Shown piece by piece: positions 52,420-60,882 of a DNA stretch of 64,000 bases; position 1 is the first letter of the stretch, and each line of letters begins with the position of its first letter. The DNA lies in contig NZ_JAFBDW010000001.1 of assembly GCF_016908415.1 (NCBI RefSeq), forward strand, positions 434,001 to 498,000, read 5' to 3'. The translations under genes were made by a program, and so were the position numbers. The DNA is from Caldicoprobacter guelmensis. Its GTDB lineage: Bacteria > Bacillota > Clostridia > Caldicoprobacterales > Caldicoprobacteraceae. A model generated the notes under the pieces. It was not told the origin of the DNA and searched no databases. It was given only the letters and a program-made list of their open reading frames with translations.

Positions 52420-53601
52420 TCACCCCTTTACATTCAGCACTTCTATGTTTGCCAACGCTTCTTCGATGAGCTTTTCGCCTTCCACCAGCTTTTCAGCTTC
52501 CCTCACCTTTTCTAATTTAGGCCGCGTAACAGGATGTTTTGGCACAAACACAGTACAGCAATCCTCATAAGGCAAAATCGAAGTCTCGTATGTTCCTATT
52601 CTTTTTGCAAGGTCCATGATCTCTATCTTATCCATCCCTATAAGTGGCCTAAATACCGGCATAGAAACCGCATCATTGGTAGCACAAAGGCTCTCCAGAG
52701 TTTGGCTGGCAACCTGGCCCAAGCTCTCCCCCGTGACCAATGCCTTGGCACCTTCCCTATGGGCCACCATCTCGGCTATCCTCATCATGAAGCGCCTCAT
52801 GAGTATGGTAAGCATGTTATGAGGGCATTTTTGATACAGCTCCTGCTGTATCTTGGTGAAAGGCACCACGTGCAGCTTTATTTCGCCGCAGTACTGGCTC
52901 AAAATCCTACACAACTCAATCACTTTCTCCTTTGAGCGCTCACTGGTATATGGGAAACTGTGGTAGTGCACAGCGGTAATCTCAACGCCACGTTTAGCTA
53001 TCATCCATCCTGCTACCGGGCTGTCAATACCACCTGAAAGCAGCAATACCGCTTTCCCATTGGTACCTACCGGCATACCGCCAGCTCCGGGAATAGTTTG
53101 GCAGTACACATATGCCCATTCCCTGACCTCAATGTTGACCATCACCATGGGATTGTGAACATCCACCTTCAAGTTGGGAATGCGCTTTAGAAGATAGCCC
53201 CCCACTTTACGGCTTAGCTCCATAGAGTTCAGATAAAAGCTCTTATCAGACCTCCGGGATTCCACTTTAAAAGTAAAAGGCCCTTCTTGAGCAGCACTTC
53301 TACCTTCAATTGCTTGTCGCAGCAGCATTTCAGCCGCTTTCTGGATGGATATAATATCCTTTTCGACTTTCAATGCGGGACTGAAAGAAATTATACCGAA
53401 GACCTTGGCTATGCTGTCAAAAACCCTGGGGTTATCCCCTATGTTTTCTACATAGTACCTTCCCTCAGCCTTCCTTACCGTTACCCCTTCATAGGGTTCT
53501 AAAGCCCTAACTATATTGTTATACAGCGCCCTTTCAAAATAAGGGCGGTTTAGGCCCTTCAAGTGTATCTCGCCGTAACGCAACAAAGCAACCCTCTCCA
53601 C
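52420..53601 (-). CDS. thiI: tRNA 4-thiouridine synthetase ThiI
   Basis: 393 residues from the GTG at 53601, 5 bases after the stop of the cysteine desulfurase gene; its AGGAGG lies in the last codons of that gene. N-terminal ferredoxin-like and THUMP domains (LRYGEIHLKGLNRPYFERAL), then the PP-loop adenylation domain LLSGGIDSPVAGW. No rhodanese domain is present after YEDCCTVFVPKHPVTRP, typical of Gram-positive ThiI. It makes s4U8 in tRNA and in many bacteria also serves thiamine synthesis. The neighbouring cysteine desulfurase is the sulfur donor, a well known gene pair. Confidence 0.95.
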   Translation of the reverse strand: MERVALLRYGEIHLKGLNRPYFERALYNNIVRALEPYEGVTVRKAEGRYYVENIGDNPRVFDSIAKVFGIISFSPALKVEKDIISIQKAAEMLLRQAIEGRSAAQEGPFTFKVESRRSDKSFYLNSMELSRKVGGYLLKRIPNLKVDVHNPMVMVNIEVREWAYVYCQTIPGAGGMPVGTNGKAVLLLSGGIDSPVAGWMIAKRGVEITAVHYHSFPYTSERSKEKVIELCRILSQYCGEIKLHVVPFTKIQQELYQKCPHNMLTILMRRFMMRIAEMVAHREGAKALVTGESLGQVASQTLESLCATNDAVSMPVFRPLIGMDKIEIMDLAKRIGTYETSILPYEDCCTVFVPKHPVTRPKLEKVREAEKLVEGEKLIEEALANIEVLNVKG

Positions 53602-53606
53602 TCTAT

Positions 53607-54761
53607 CTACCTCCTCACAAACCCCTCCAGTTCTTTTACGCACTCCTGTATAAGCCCAGCAGCCCGGCGTACGTCATCCTCGGTATTGAGGTACGACAAG
53701 CTGATCCTTATAGCCCCTTGGGCTATATCCTTTCGGGAGCCAATAGCTTCAAGCACGTGGCTCACATGGCCTTTCTTTGAAGAGCAAGCCGAACCGGTCC
53801 CCACATACACGCCCTTTTCTTCCAGGGCATGCAGCATGACCTCCCCTCTTATGCCTGGGAAACTCACGCTCAAAATGTGCGGCGCTCCCTTCTCAGGCGA
53901 GGGCCCATTGATTACCGCCGAAGGTACCCTCTCAATTAGCTCAGCTACCAGAATGCCCTTTAGCCTGTACAGATAATCCCTGTCAACTTCTTCAAGCCAG
54001 CGCACCGCCTCGCCAAACCCAACAATTCCCGGCATGTTTTCGGTACCACTTCTTACCCCTTTTTCCTGGCCCCCACCCCATTGGAGAGGATGTATCTTTA
54101 CCCCTTTTCTTATATAAAGCGCACCTATCCCTTTAGGTGCATGGACTTTATGCCCGCTTATCGATAACAGGTCAATGCCCCATTGGGCCGGCTTTAAGGT
54201 GAGCTTACCGAACGACTGGACAGCATCCACATGAAAAACAGGGGCATTGCCATGGGTTTTCAACAGGTTACTGATCTCATTAACCGGCTGTATAGAGCCG
54301 ATTTCGTTGTTTACGTGCATTATGCTCACCAGCACAGTATCAGGGCGTAGGGCTTTTTTTAAGTCATCAAGCGAAATTACCCCTTCTTTATTGACTGGAA
54401 GGTAGGTTACCTCCCATCCTTCCTTTTCAAGGTATTTAAACGTATTCAATACCGAAGGATGCTCAATCTGGGTGGTAATGCAATGCCTGCCTTCACGCTT
54501 TCTAGCCAGGGCTGTCCCTACGATGGCTAAGTTATTAGCTTCAGTTCCGCCCGAGGTGAAAAAAATGCCGTCAGCATCTACGCCAAGCGCTGAAGCGATC
54601 CTTTCCCTAGCTTCTTTAAGCTTTCTCTCGGCCCGCAATCCCATCCTGTGTAGTGAAGACGGATTGCCAAAATCCTCAATCATGCATTTCATAACCGCTC
54701 GAGCCACATCCGGGTAAACAGGTGTAGTAGCCGCATTGTCTAAGTAGATTTCATGCTCCAC
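53607..54761 (-). CDS. Cysteine desulfurase (NifS/IscS-type)
   Basis: 384 residues from the GTG at 54761, 9 bases after AGGAGG. PLP-dependent enzyme that transfers sulfur from cysteine. YLDNAATTP at the start, the PLP lysine in SGHKVHAPKGIGAL, and the active Cys in TGSACSSKKGH. The active-site loop is of the longer (group I, NifS/IscS-like) type. It precedes thiI by 5 bases and dedicated desulfurases of this arrangement (NifZ type) supply sulfur to ThiI rather than to iron-sulfur assembly. No IscU gene is adjacent. Confidence 0.93.
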   Translation of the reverse strand: MEHEIYLDNAATTPVYPDVARAVMKCMIEDFGNPSSLHRMGLRAERKLKEARERIASALGVDADGIFFTSGGTEANNLAIVGTALARKREGRHCITTQIEHPSVLNTFKYLEKEGWEVTYLPVNKEGVISLDDLKKALRPDTVLVSIMHVNNEIGSIQPVNEISNLLKTHGNAPVFHVDAVQSFGKLTLKPAQWGIDLLSISGHKVHAPKGIGALYIRKGVKIHPLQWGGGQEKGVRSGTENMPGIVGFGEAVRWLEEVDRDYLYRLKGILVAELIERVPSAVINGPSPEKGAPHILSVSFPGIRGEVMLHALEEKGVYVGTGSACSSKKGHVSHVLEAIGSRKDIAQGAIRISLSYLNTEDDVRRAAGLIQECVKELEGFVRR

Positions 54762-54845
54762 AGTACCATGCCTCCTCATATCTTGGCTCAATCAACCATT
54801 ATTTTACCCTTTCAACGGTATTACTACAAGGGAATATACCAGAAA

Positions 54846-54882
54846 CAAAATAAAATCCCCTGCAAAACAAGGGGATTTTTTA
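54846..54882 (-). terminator. Terminator of the 54897 membrane-protein gene
   Basis: On the minus strand AATCCCCT, a short loop and AGGGGATTTTATTTTG, just past the stop. Confidence 0.75.
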
Positions 54883-54896
54883 GTACCTACATTGGG

Positions 54897-55436
54897 CTAT
54901 TTAGTTTTAACATTTCGTGGGTTGAATATCTTGAAGAGCTCCAACATCTTATCACTGGGTTCGAATACCAGCATGGATTTTACGCCATCATGGGTAAATA
55001 CGCCATAGTAAAGCCTAGGACCTGGATTTAAGAAATAATTGTACCGGTTCTGGATCCCCTTGTGGTTCAACATTCGCTTAAACCCTTCATCGCTTATAGG
55101 CGCAATCACCTCGAATTCCCTTATATCTACTGAAAGGAGCTTTTTTCTTCTGCTGTTGTTAATGATTTTAGCGATATCCAGTATCCCATTGGTAAATGTG
55201 TAATCATATTCGATTCTCTGATTATTCTTCAAGACAAAACACCCGTATGCCAGCGCTCCGCATATCAGCGTAATTACTATGGATGGTATACTTATAACGC
55301 CGTTCAATATAGTCATAAGGCCTTGTACGGCAAAAAGCGCAAATATAACCATACCTATATAGCATATAACATAAATCAGTGAATTTAAACCGGCATTAAT
55401 CTTGGTAACCGACTCCTCATGGAAGTAATCCATCAT
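54897..55436 (-). CDS. Small membrane protein (DUF6106-like)
   Basis: 179 residues from the ATG at 55436, 8 bases after GGGGGA (the next codon is also ATG). Two hydrophobic segments (about 24-47 and 52-74), then a C-terminal soluble domain beginning RIEYDYTFTNGILDIAKIIN and ending DKMLELFKIFNP. The cytoplasmic domain resembles DUF6106 proteins of Clostridia, with no known function. Monocistronic between two differently oriented genes. Confidence 0.7.
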   Translation of the reverse strand: MMDYFHEESVTKINAGLNSLIYVICYIGMVIFALFAVQGLMTILNGVISIPSIVITLICGALAYGCFVLKNNQRIEYDYTFTNGILDIAKIINNSRRKKLLSVDIREFEVIAPISDEGFKRMLNHKGIQNRYNYFLNPGPRLYYGVFTHDGVKSMLVFEPSDKMLELFKIFNPRNVKTK

Positions 55437-55601
55437 CAGCCTAATCCCCCTTTGTAAAATCATCTTTAATTAATTTTAACATGATTTTGTATACTTTAAA
55501 ACCCCCCACGGCCCTCAAATCCATTCTAAAATTTTTATCGAAACGGAAGGATTTTTGTTAAAAACTGCGAATTTTTTATTGAGGGGAGAGGAGGTTGACA
55601 A

Positions 55602-57119
55602 ATGATATGTCCAAGTTGTGGCACCAGAAATAATTATTACCATCGTTACTGTTATTACTGCGGATACAAGCTTATAGTTGATGAAGTAGAAATAAAATCT
55701 AATAATAAAGAAAAGCTCGAGCAATCATCAATGGATGAAAAAATGCCCGAACAGGACCTCAGCCTTGACCTTTTTAAAGCCAATAATAAAAATGTATGGG
55801 AGGACGAGGACTTAGGTTGGCTTTTTGAAGAACCCGACTACACCCAGCAGTTCCCCTTAAGGCGACATCGTAAAGACAGAAGCTCTTCATTTGCTAAAAA
55901 CGTAGTTAAAATCTGTACGACTATTATCTTTCTTGCTACGCTCCTATTTATAAGCTACATAATCGTAGACCAAATTTGGAGGTCACACAGCAAAACTGAT
56001 ACCTACCGCTCCAGGATCATCGCTTCTACATTTGTGGATGCTACAACCATTGATGGGAAGCCTGCCCACAGGATTGTGGTAAATACCAGCAATGGAGAAA
56101 AAGTAGAGGCACTGGACAAAGTATATCCCGTAGTAGACGGCAAAGCGGAAATAGTGTATGAAGACGCCTTTCTTTATTCTTACTTCTCTCAGGGTAAGGA
56201 TGAGGACGAGGTCAAGGTTCAGCTTGACATCACAATCTATGGGAAAGGGCTTCCTGAATCAAAGAAAAGGGTGGAATTCACGCTAAAGACGCCTTTATCT
56301 CCTTTGACATTGATTCAGCCAGCCTCCGGCGAGGCTTTAGTCGAAGGGAAAAAATACCGAATAATACTTGAGGTAGAACCAGGTTCCCAGGTGTTTATAA
56401 ACGGTAACAACTACAGTGACCTTGTAGACCAGGAAGGCAGGCTTGAAAAGGATATAGAAGTGCCAAACGCTCCTGAAAACATATACGAAATCAAGGTATC
56501 CAAACGAGGATATGCGGATCACATACGAACCATAGTTCTGAAAAGAGAGGTTTCAGAAGTCCCCTTAATCATAAATCAATCAATACCCGTACAGACCACC
56601 GATGAATGGGCAAAAATTACCGGTACCACCCATCCACAGGCCGAGCTGGAAGTCAGCCTTGAGCCAAGGTCACAGCCCAGCGTTGATCCGGAAACCGGCA
56701 ATTTTACGTTATATGTGAGGGCTGCTGCCCCCGGATACACCCCATGCACCATAACGGCTCATGTGGAGGGAAAAGATGACGCAAAGATAAATCTAGTAAT
56801 TGATCGCCAGATAAGCGAAGGGGAATACACCAGGCGCGCTTGGGCATTTGACTATGCTCAGCTAAAGTCCAATCCGGATCTACACAATGGCAGGATATTT
56901 GTACTTGAAGGAGTTGTGAAGGATATAATTGCACTGGGAGACAAAAACATCTTCACCATTGATGTCTCTGCCAATGGTCCTTCTCCTCAGATGGTGTATG
57001 TGGAACACTGGGGCAATTTATCCATCAGGCTCGGCAATAAAGTAAGGATATTTGGAAACAGATGGGGAAATTATGAAGACATGCCCCGTATACTAGCCAA
57101 ATACGTATATCGGTATTAA
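55602..57119 (+). CDS. Zinc-ribbon membrane protein with extracytoplasmic beta domains
   Basis: 505 residues. A zinc ribbon at the N-terminus (Cys3, Cys6, Cys17, Cys20), an acidic and low-complexity stretch, one membrane segment (about 105-128), then an outside part of about 375 residues with repeated beta-strand patterns (VFINGNNYSDLV, TGTTHPQAELEVSLEP) and an OB-like C-terminal region (IFVLEGVVKDIIALG, WGNLSIRLGNKVRIFGNRWG). The topology resembles zinc-ribbon TcaA-like proteins with Ig-type domains. No function known. The start has GAGAGGAGG upstream. Ends just before the 57135 GTG discussed elsewhere. Confidence 0.8.
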   Translation: MICPSCGTRNNYYHRYCYYCGYKLIVDEVEIKSNNKEKLEQSSMDEKMPEQDLSLDLFKANNKNVWEDEDLGWLFEEPDYTQQFPLRRHRKDRSSSFAKNVVKICTTIIFLATLLFISYIIVDQIWRSHSKTDTYRSRIIASTFVDATTIDGKPAHRIVVNTSNGEKVEALDKVYPVVDGKAEIVYEDAFLYSYFSQGKDEDEVKVQLDITIYGKGLPESKKRVEFTLKTPLSPLTLIQPASGEALVEGKKYRIILEVEPGSQVFINGNNYSDLVDQEGRLEKDIEVPNAPENIYEIKVSKRGYADHIRTIVLKREVSEVPLIINQSIPVQTTDEWAKITGTTHPQAELEVSLEPRSQPSVDPETGNFTLYVRAAAPGYTPCTITAHVEGKDDAKINLVIDRQISEGEYTRRAWAFDYAQLKSNPDLHNGRIFVLEGVVKDIIALGDKNIFTIDVSANGPSPQMVYVEHWGNLSIRLGNKVRIFGNRWGNYEDMPRILAKYVYRY

Positions 57120-57155
57120 AAGGAGGTTTTACAAGTGACCTTTGGTGAAAATGAA

Positions 57156-57180
57156 AAGAGCGCCCGCAGAGGGCGCTTTA
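57156..57180. terminator. Terminator between the zinc-ribbon protein and HtrA genes
   Basis: GAGCGCCC-gcaga-GGGCGCTTTATT; it overlaps the end of the HtrA gene and serves the plus-strand gene. Confidence 0.75.
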
Positions 57181-58407
57181 TTCTTCTCGTAACGGCTCAA
57201 GAGTTACAGGAAGTGTAAACTCCTTGCCATCACGCCATATCTTTATCTTCACTATGTCTCCAACTTTATGTTGGTTTATGGCATCCTTCAATTCCTGGAA
57301 GGTCTTTATGGGCTTGTCGTTGAAACCTATGATCACATCGCCAGGCTGAATTCCAGCCTTTGCAGCAGCTCCGTTTTGCACCACTGCTCTTACTAGTATC
57401 CCTTGAGGATAATTGAGCCTCTTAGCATCTGCAGCAGTAATTTCCTGCCCCCAAATTCCAATACCCGGCTTGTCATCTTCCCTTACCACGACGCCTTTCT
57501 GTATTAGTTCCTTTACTATAGGCAAAAATTCGTTGGTTGGTATGGCAAAGCCTAAACCTTCTGCTCCACTCCCTTTAAGGGTGTTCATTCCTATGACTTC
57601 ACCCTTGGCATTGACCAGAGCTCCGCCACTGTTTCCGCGATTTATAGCCGCATCGGTCTGTATAAGCTTCATGGGTTTTTGGTCAACTACCAGGGTACGG
57701 TTTACAGCACTTATCACTCCTACTGTTATGGTACCTGCAAGGTCGTGGCCCAGCGGATTACCAATGGCTACCGCCAGCTCACCAGGACGAACCTTGTCGG
57801 AATCTCCCAGCTTTGCTACGGCGTATTTAACCTCTTTAAATACCTGCGGATCGACTTTTACAACAGCTACATCGCTGGTAGTATCCATTCCAACAAGCTG
57901 AGCTGGCACCTGCTTTTCTCCCTGGAACACCACATATAATTCCTTTGCACCTTCTACCACATGTGCATTAGTGACTATATACCCTTCATCGCTAATTATT
58001 ATACCTGAACCGTAGCCTTCCTGTTCCTGCATGTACACATCGCCAAAGAACCAGTCCCTGTAGGTTATAATGCTTTTATTGGTTATGCCGACGACGGCCG
58101 GACCAACCTTCTCAGCAATCTCCACTACCGGATTATCGGATGTGATAAATAAATCCCCCTTATATCCCAATTCGGGGAGCTGCTGTTTGTCTTTATCCTG
58201 GTTAGCCTGCTCATTGCCAGCAACCTTTTGCTCTTGATCCTTTGGCGTTACAACAGCCTTATCGGAATACTTATCGCTGATGTAGGGCAGCATATAATAC
58301 ATGCCAATGGCGCCCAACAATGCAAAGACTATCGCTACTGCGATATATTTCCATATTCTACCCTTACCTTGATATTGCTGCTCATCAAATTCGTAGAATT
58401 CTCTCAT
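57178..58407 (-). CDS. htrA: HtrA-like serine protease with PDZ domain
   Basis: 409 residues. A cytoplasmic tail and membrane anchor (about 20-42), a low-complexity linker, a trypsin-like domain with the triad His149 (TNAHVVEG), Asp179 (TSDVAV) and Ser260 (GNSGGAL), and a C-terminal PDZ domain (GIWGQEITAADAKRL, AGIQPGDVIIGFNDKPI). Membrane-anchored with the protease outside the cell. Acts in envelope protein quality control. A two-component system with a histidine kinase and response regulator lies just upstream and may control it. GAGGGGG precedes the ATG. Confidence 0.95.
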   Translation of the reverse strand: MREFYEFDEQQYQGKGRIWKYIAVAIVFALLGAIGMYYMLPYISDKYSDKAVVTPKDQEQKVAGNEQANQDKDKQQLPELGYKGDLFITSDNPVVEIAEKVGPAVVGITNKSIITYRDWFFGDVYMQEQEGYGSGIIISDEGYIVTNAHVVEGAKELYVVFQGEKQVPAQLVGMDTTSDVAVVKVDPQVFKEVKYAVAKLGDSDKVRPGELAVAIGNPLGHDLAGTITVGVISAVNRTLVVDQKPMKLIQTDAAINRGNSGGALVNAKGEVIGMNTLKGSGAEGLGFAIPTNEFLPIVKELIQKGVVVREDDKPGIGIWGQEITAADAKRLNYPQGILVRAVVQNGAAAKAGIQPGDVIIGFNDKPIKTFQELKDAINQHKVGDIVKIKIWRDGKEFTLPVTLEPLREE

Positions 58408-58508
58408 GTTTTACACCCCCTCGTTACTAAAGATTAATGCTTTACTTTGCAATTTAATTATAAACTCTCTTTTTTAACAAAATATGAACATCTTGTAAAC
58501 AATTATTT

Positions 58509-59951
58509 TTACCGCGGAAGTCTATCGGGCTTTTTCGCCGCCTTCAGTGAAAATATGAATGCCGTCCCTTCACCTACCCGGCTGTTGACCCATATATTCT
58601 GCTCGTGCTGTTCTATAATCTTTTTTACAATAGAGAGACCTAGCCCTCTTCCCCTGTCCTTACCGCTTCTTGACTTATCAACCTGATAAAACCGCTCCCA
58701 TATGTGCACTATATCTTCCTTTGGAATACCCGGCCCCTGGTCTTGAATCTTTACATAAACTTTATCCCTGTGTTTCCAGGTCTTTATGATAAGCTTGCCA
58801 TTCTCGCGATTGTATTTTATGGCATTGTCCAGCAGATTTATGACTACCTGCTGAATCCTGTCAGCATCGGCCTCCACCCAGCAGTGCTCATCCTGGAATT
58901 CCACCTGCACCTCTATACCCTTCTGGTTTATTCTCTCCTCCTGAGAAATAAGCGAGCGTCTGATCTGCTCGTTGATGTCAAATACCGATATATTAAGCGG
59001 AAATTGCCCAGACTCAATTTGCGTGAGGTCCAAAAGCTCGTCAATTAGCTTGCTGAGCCTTTGAGCCTCTGATAGGCTTATGCTCAAATACTTTTCTCTG
59101 TCCTCTGGCTTTATGGTATTATCCAATACCCCCTGAATATAGCCCATGATGGAAGTAAGCGGTGAGCGCAGCTCATGCGATACATTGGCGACAAAGCTCC
59201 TACGCATATCCTCTAACTTCTCCAATGAGTCAGCCATAGCGTTAAAATTTACAGCCAACTGACCAATTTCATCCTTTGTAACCACTTTGACTCGCCGTTT
59301 AAAATTCCCTTGAGCAAATTCCCGAGAAATTTCATTCATCTGTATCAACGGATTTGATATACGGCGCGACATCCAATAAAGCAATATTACCGATAGACCT
59401 GCCGAGATAAAGGCAGCCCACCATATGTTTTTGTAAATATCATATAAAGTACGCTTTATTCCTTCTACTGGAGAATGAAGGAATATTGCCCCCCTGATTC
59501 TGTTATTGATCCTTAAAGGTACCCCTACAGTCAAAACTGGTACATCAAAGCGTCCTCCGAAACGGCCAGTCTTGGTGATGATATTTCCCTTCAATATCTG
59601 GATAAACTCTTCTTCTGTGAGTTTTTGTTCCTGCCATCTTTCCTGGTCCTCTTTGGAAGGGCTATAGACAATCCAGATATATCCAAGCCCGTCACTTACC
59701 CATATAGTGGTATTTAAAAACCGATCTATGACCTTAAAATAGCTATACAATGACCGCCGGTCGATAAGGCCCATGCTGTACATTTCGATGTAAGGGTTAA
59801 GCTCCTGGGCTTCCCTTATGAGGTCCCGAGCCTTGGTGTTAAAAGCATAATCCATAAAAAAAGTCGACAAAAGCAAACTCAATATTATTATGGTTACAAC
59901 TATAATAACAAAGTATGTGACCATCAAGCGAGTAAATATAGAACGAAACAT
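58509..59951 (-). CDS. Sensor histidine kinase (HAMP, EnvZ-class)
   Basis: 480 residues. Membrane segments near 6-30 and 172-192, an extracytoplasmic sensing region between them, a HAMP region (MSRRISNPLIQMNEISREF), the phospho-acceptor His in FVANVSHELRSPLTS, and the kinase domain with NLLDNAIKYNRENG, DQGPGIPKEDI and GRGLGLSIVK. The sensing part is uncharacterised. Its start ATG follows the response regulator's stop directly, so the two form an operon. Confidence 0.95.
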   Translation of the reverse strand: MFRSIFTRLMVTYFVIIVVTIIILSLLLSTFFMDYAFNTKARDLIREAQELNPYIEMYSMGLIDRRSLYSYFKVIDRFLNTTIWVSDGLGYIWIVYSPSKEDQERWQEQKLTEEEFIQILKGNIITKTGRFGGRFDVPVLTVGVPLRINNRIRGAIFLHSPVEGIKRTLYDIYKNIWWAAFISAGLSVILLYWMSRRISNPLIQMNEISREFAQGNFKRRVKVVTKDEIGQLAVNFNAMADSLEKLEDMRRSFVANVSHELRSPLTSIMGYIQGVLDNTIKPEDREKYLSISLSEAQRLSKLIDELLDLTQIESGQFPLNISVFDINEQIRRSLISQEERINQKGIEVQVEFQDEHCWVEADADRIQQVVINLLDNAIKYNRENGKLIIKTWKHRDKVYVKIQDQGPGIPKEDIVHIWERFYQVDKSRSGKDRGRGLGLSIVKKIIEQHEQNIWVNSRVGEGTAFIFSLKAAKKPDRLPR

Positions 59952-60638
59952 CTATTTCACCTCAAACTTGTACCCTACACCCCAGACCGTCTTTATGTGC
60001 CATACATCGGTAGGGTTATCAAATTTTTCTCTAAGGCGCTTTATATGCACGTCTACGGTACGGGTATCGCCATAAAAATCATATCCCCATACGCGATCCA
60101 GCAGCTGTTCCCTTGTAAACACCTTATTGGGGTGCGAAGCCAGAAAATATAGGAGTTCTAATTCCTTGGGAGGAAGTTCCATAGTTTTACCGTGGTACTC
60201 TACAGTGTAGTTACCAATATCAATGGTCAAATTTGGATAAGACACCACCTTTTCTCTTATACCCGATGCCCTTGACCTACGTAAAACAGCCTTTACCCTA
60301 GCAACCAATTCTTTGGGGTCAAACGGTTTTACTATATAGTCATCAGCACCTAGCTCCAACCCCAACACTTTATCAAAAGTCTCACCCTTTGCTGTAAGCA
60401 TTATTATGGGTATATCGCTTATCTTGCGTATTTCCTTACATACCTCCCAGCCATCCATTCCCGGAAGCATTATGTCCAATATTACCAGATTGGGCGGGTT
60501 ATTTTTAAACGCCTCAATGCTGGATATCCCGTCAAGATACTGTTCTACATGATATCCTTCTTTTTCAAGGTACAACCTTATAAGCTGACATATATTGGGG
60601 TCATCATCCACCACCATAATCCTTTGTTGTGCATTCAT
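59952..60638 (-). CDS. OmpR/PhoB-family response regulator
   Basis: 228 residues. Receiver domain with MVVDDDPNI, the phospho-acceptor Asp in VILDIMLPGMDGW (near residue 54) and MLTAKGE; C-terminal winged helix with ELPPKELELLYFLASHPNKV (in pieces ELPPKELELLYFL and ASHPNKV), TREQLLDRVWGYDFYGD and TVDVHIKRLREKFD. It works with the adjacent histidine kinase; target genes are unknown, though the HtrA protease gene is the nearest candidate. Confidence 0.95.
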   Translation of the reverse strand: MNAQQRIMVVDDDPNICQLIRLYLEKEGYHVEQYLDGISSIEAFKNNPPNLVILDIMLPGMDGWEVCKEIRKISDIPIIMLTAKGETFDKVLGLELGADDYIVKPFDPKELVARVKAVLRRSRASGIREKVVSYPNLTIDIGNYTVEYHGKTMELPPKELELLYFLASHPNKVFTREQLLDRVWGYDFYGDTRTVDVHIKRLREKFDNPTDVWHIKTVWGVGYKFEVK

Positions 60639-60882
60639 TTAAAACTACACCCTTTCAGAAAATTTCTACTCTTAAAATAGATTATACACAAAAACGAAAA
60701 CAGTAAAAAGAATCTTCGAATTAAATATAGGTCTTTTTTCATATTTTTTTAATCCAAGAAGGATTTTGGTGCTTTATGTAGAAATATTAATAAGGATTAT
60801 AGCAAAATATGACAAAAAGCAAAAAAACTGACGGGTACAGAAAGGAGGGAGCGCAAGGGTATAAATAGCCCTTGCAAAGGTT

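Noticed and set aside
57135..57218. A GTG after AAAAGGAGG that opens a 27-codon frame between the zinc-ribbon gene and htrA
   Set aside because: It overlaps the terminator and the end of htrA, and the peptide looks like no protein. Possibly the relic of a former downstream gene.
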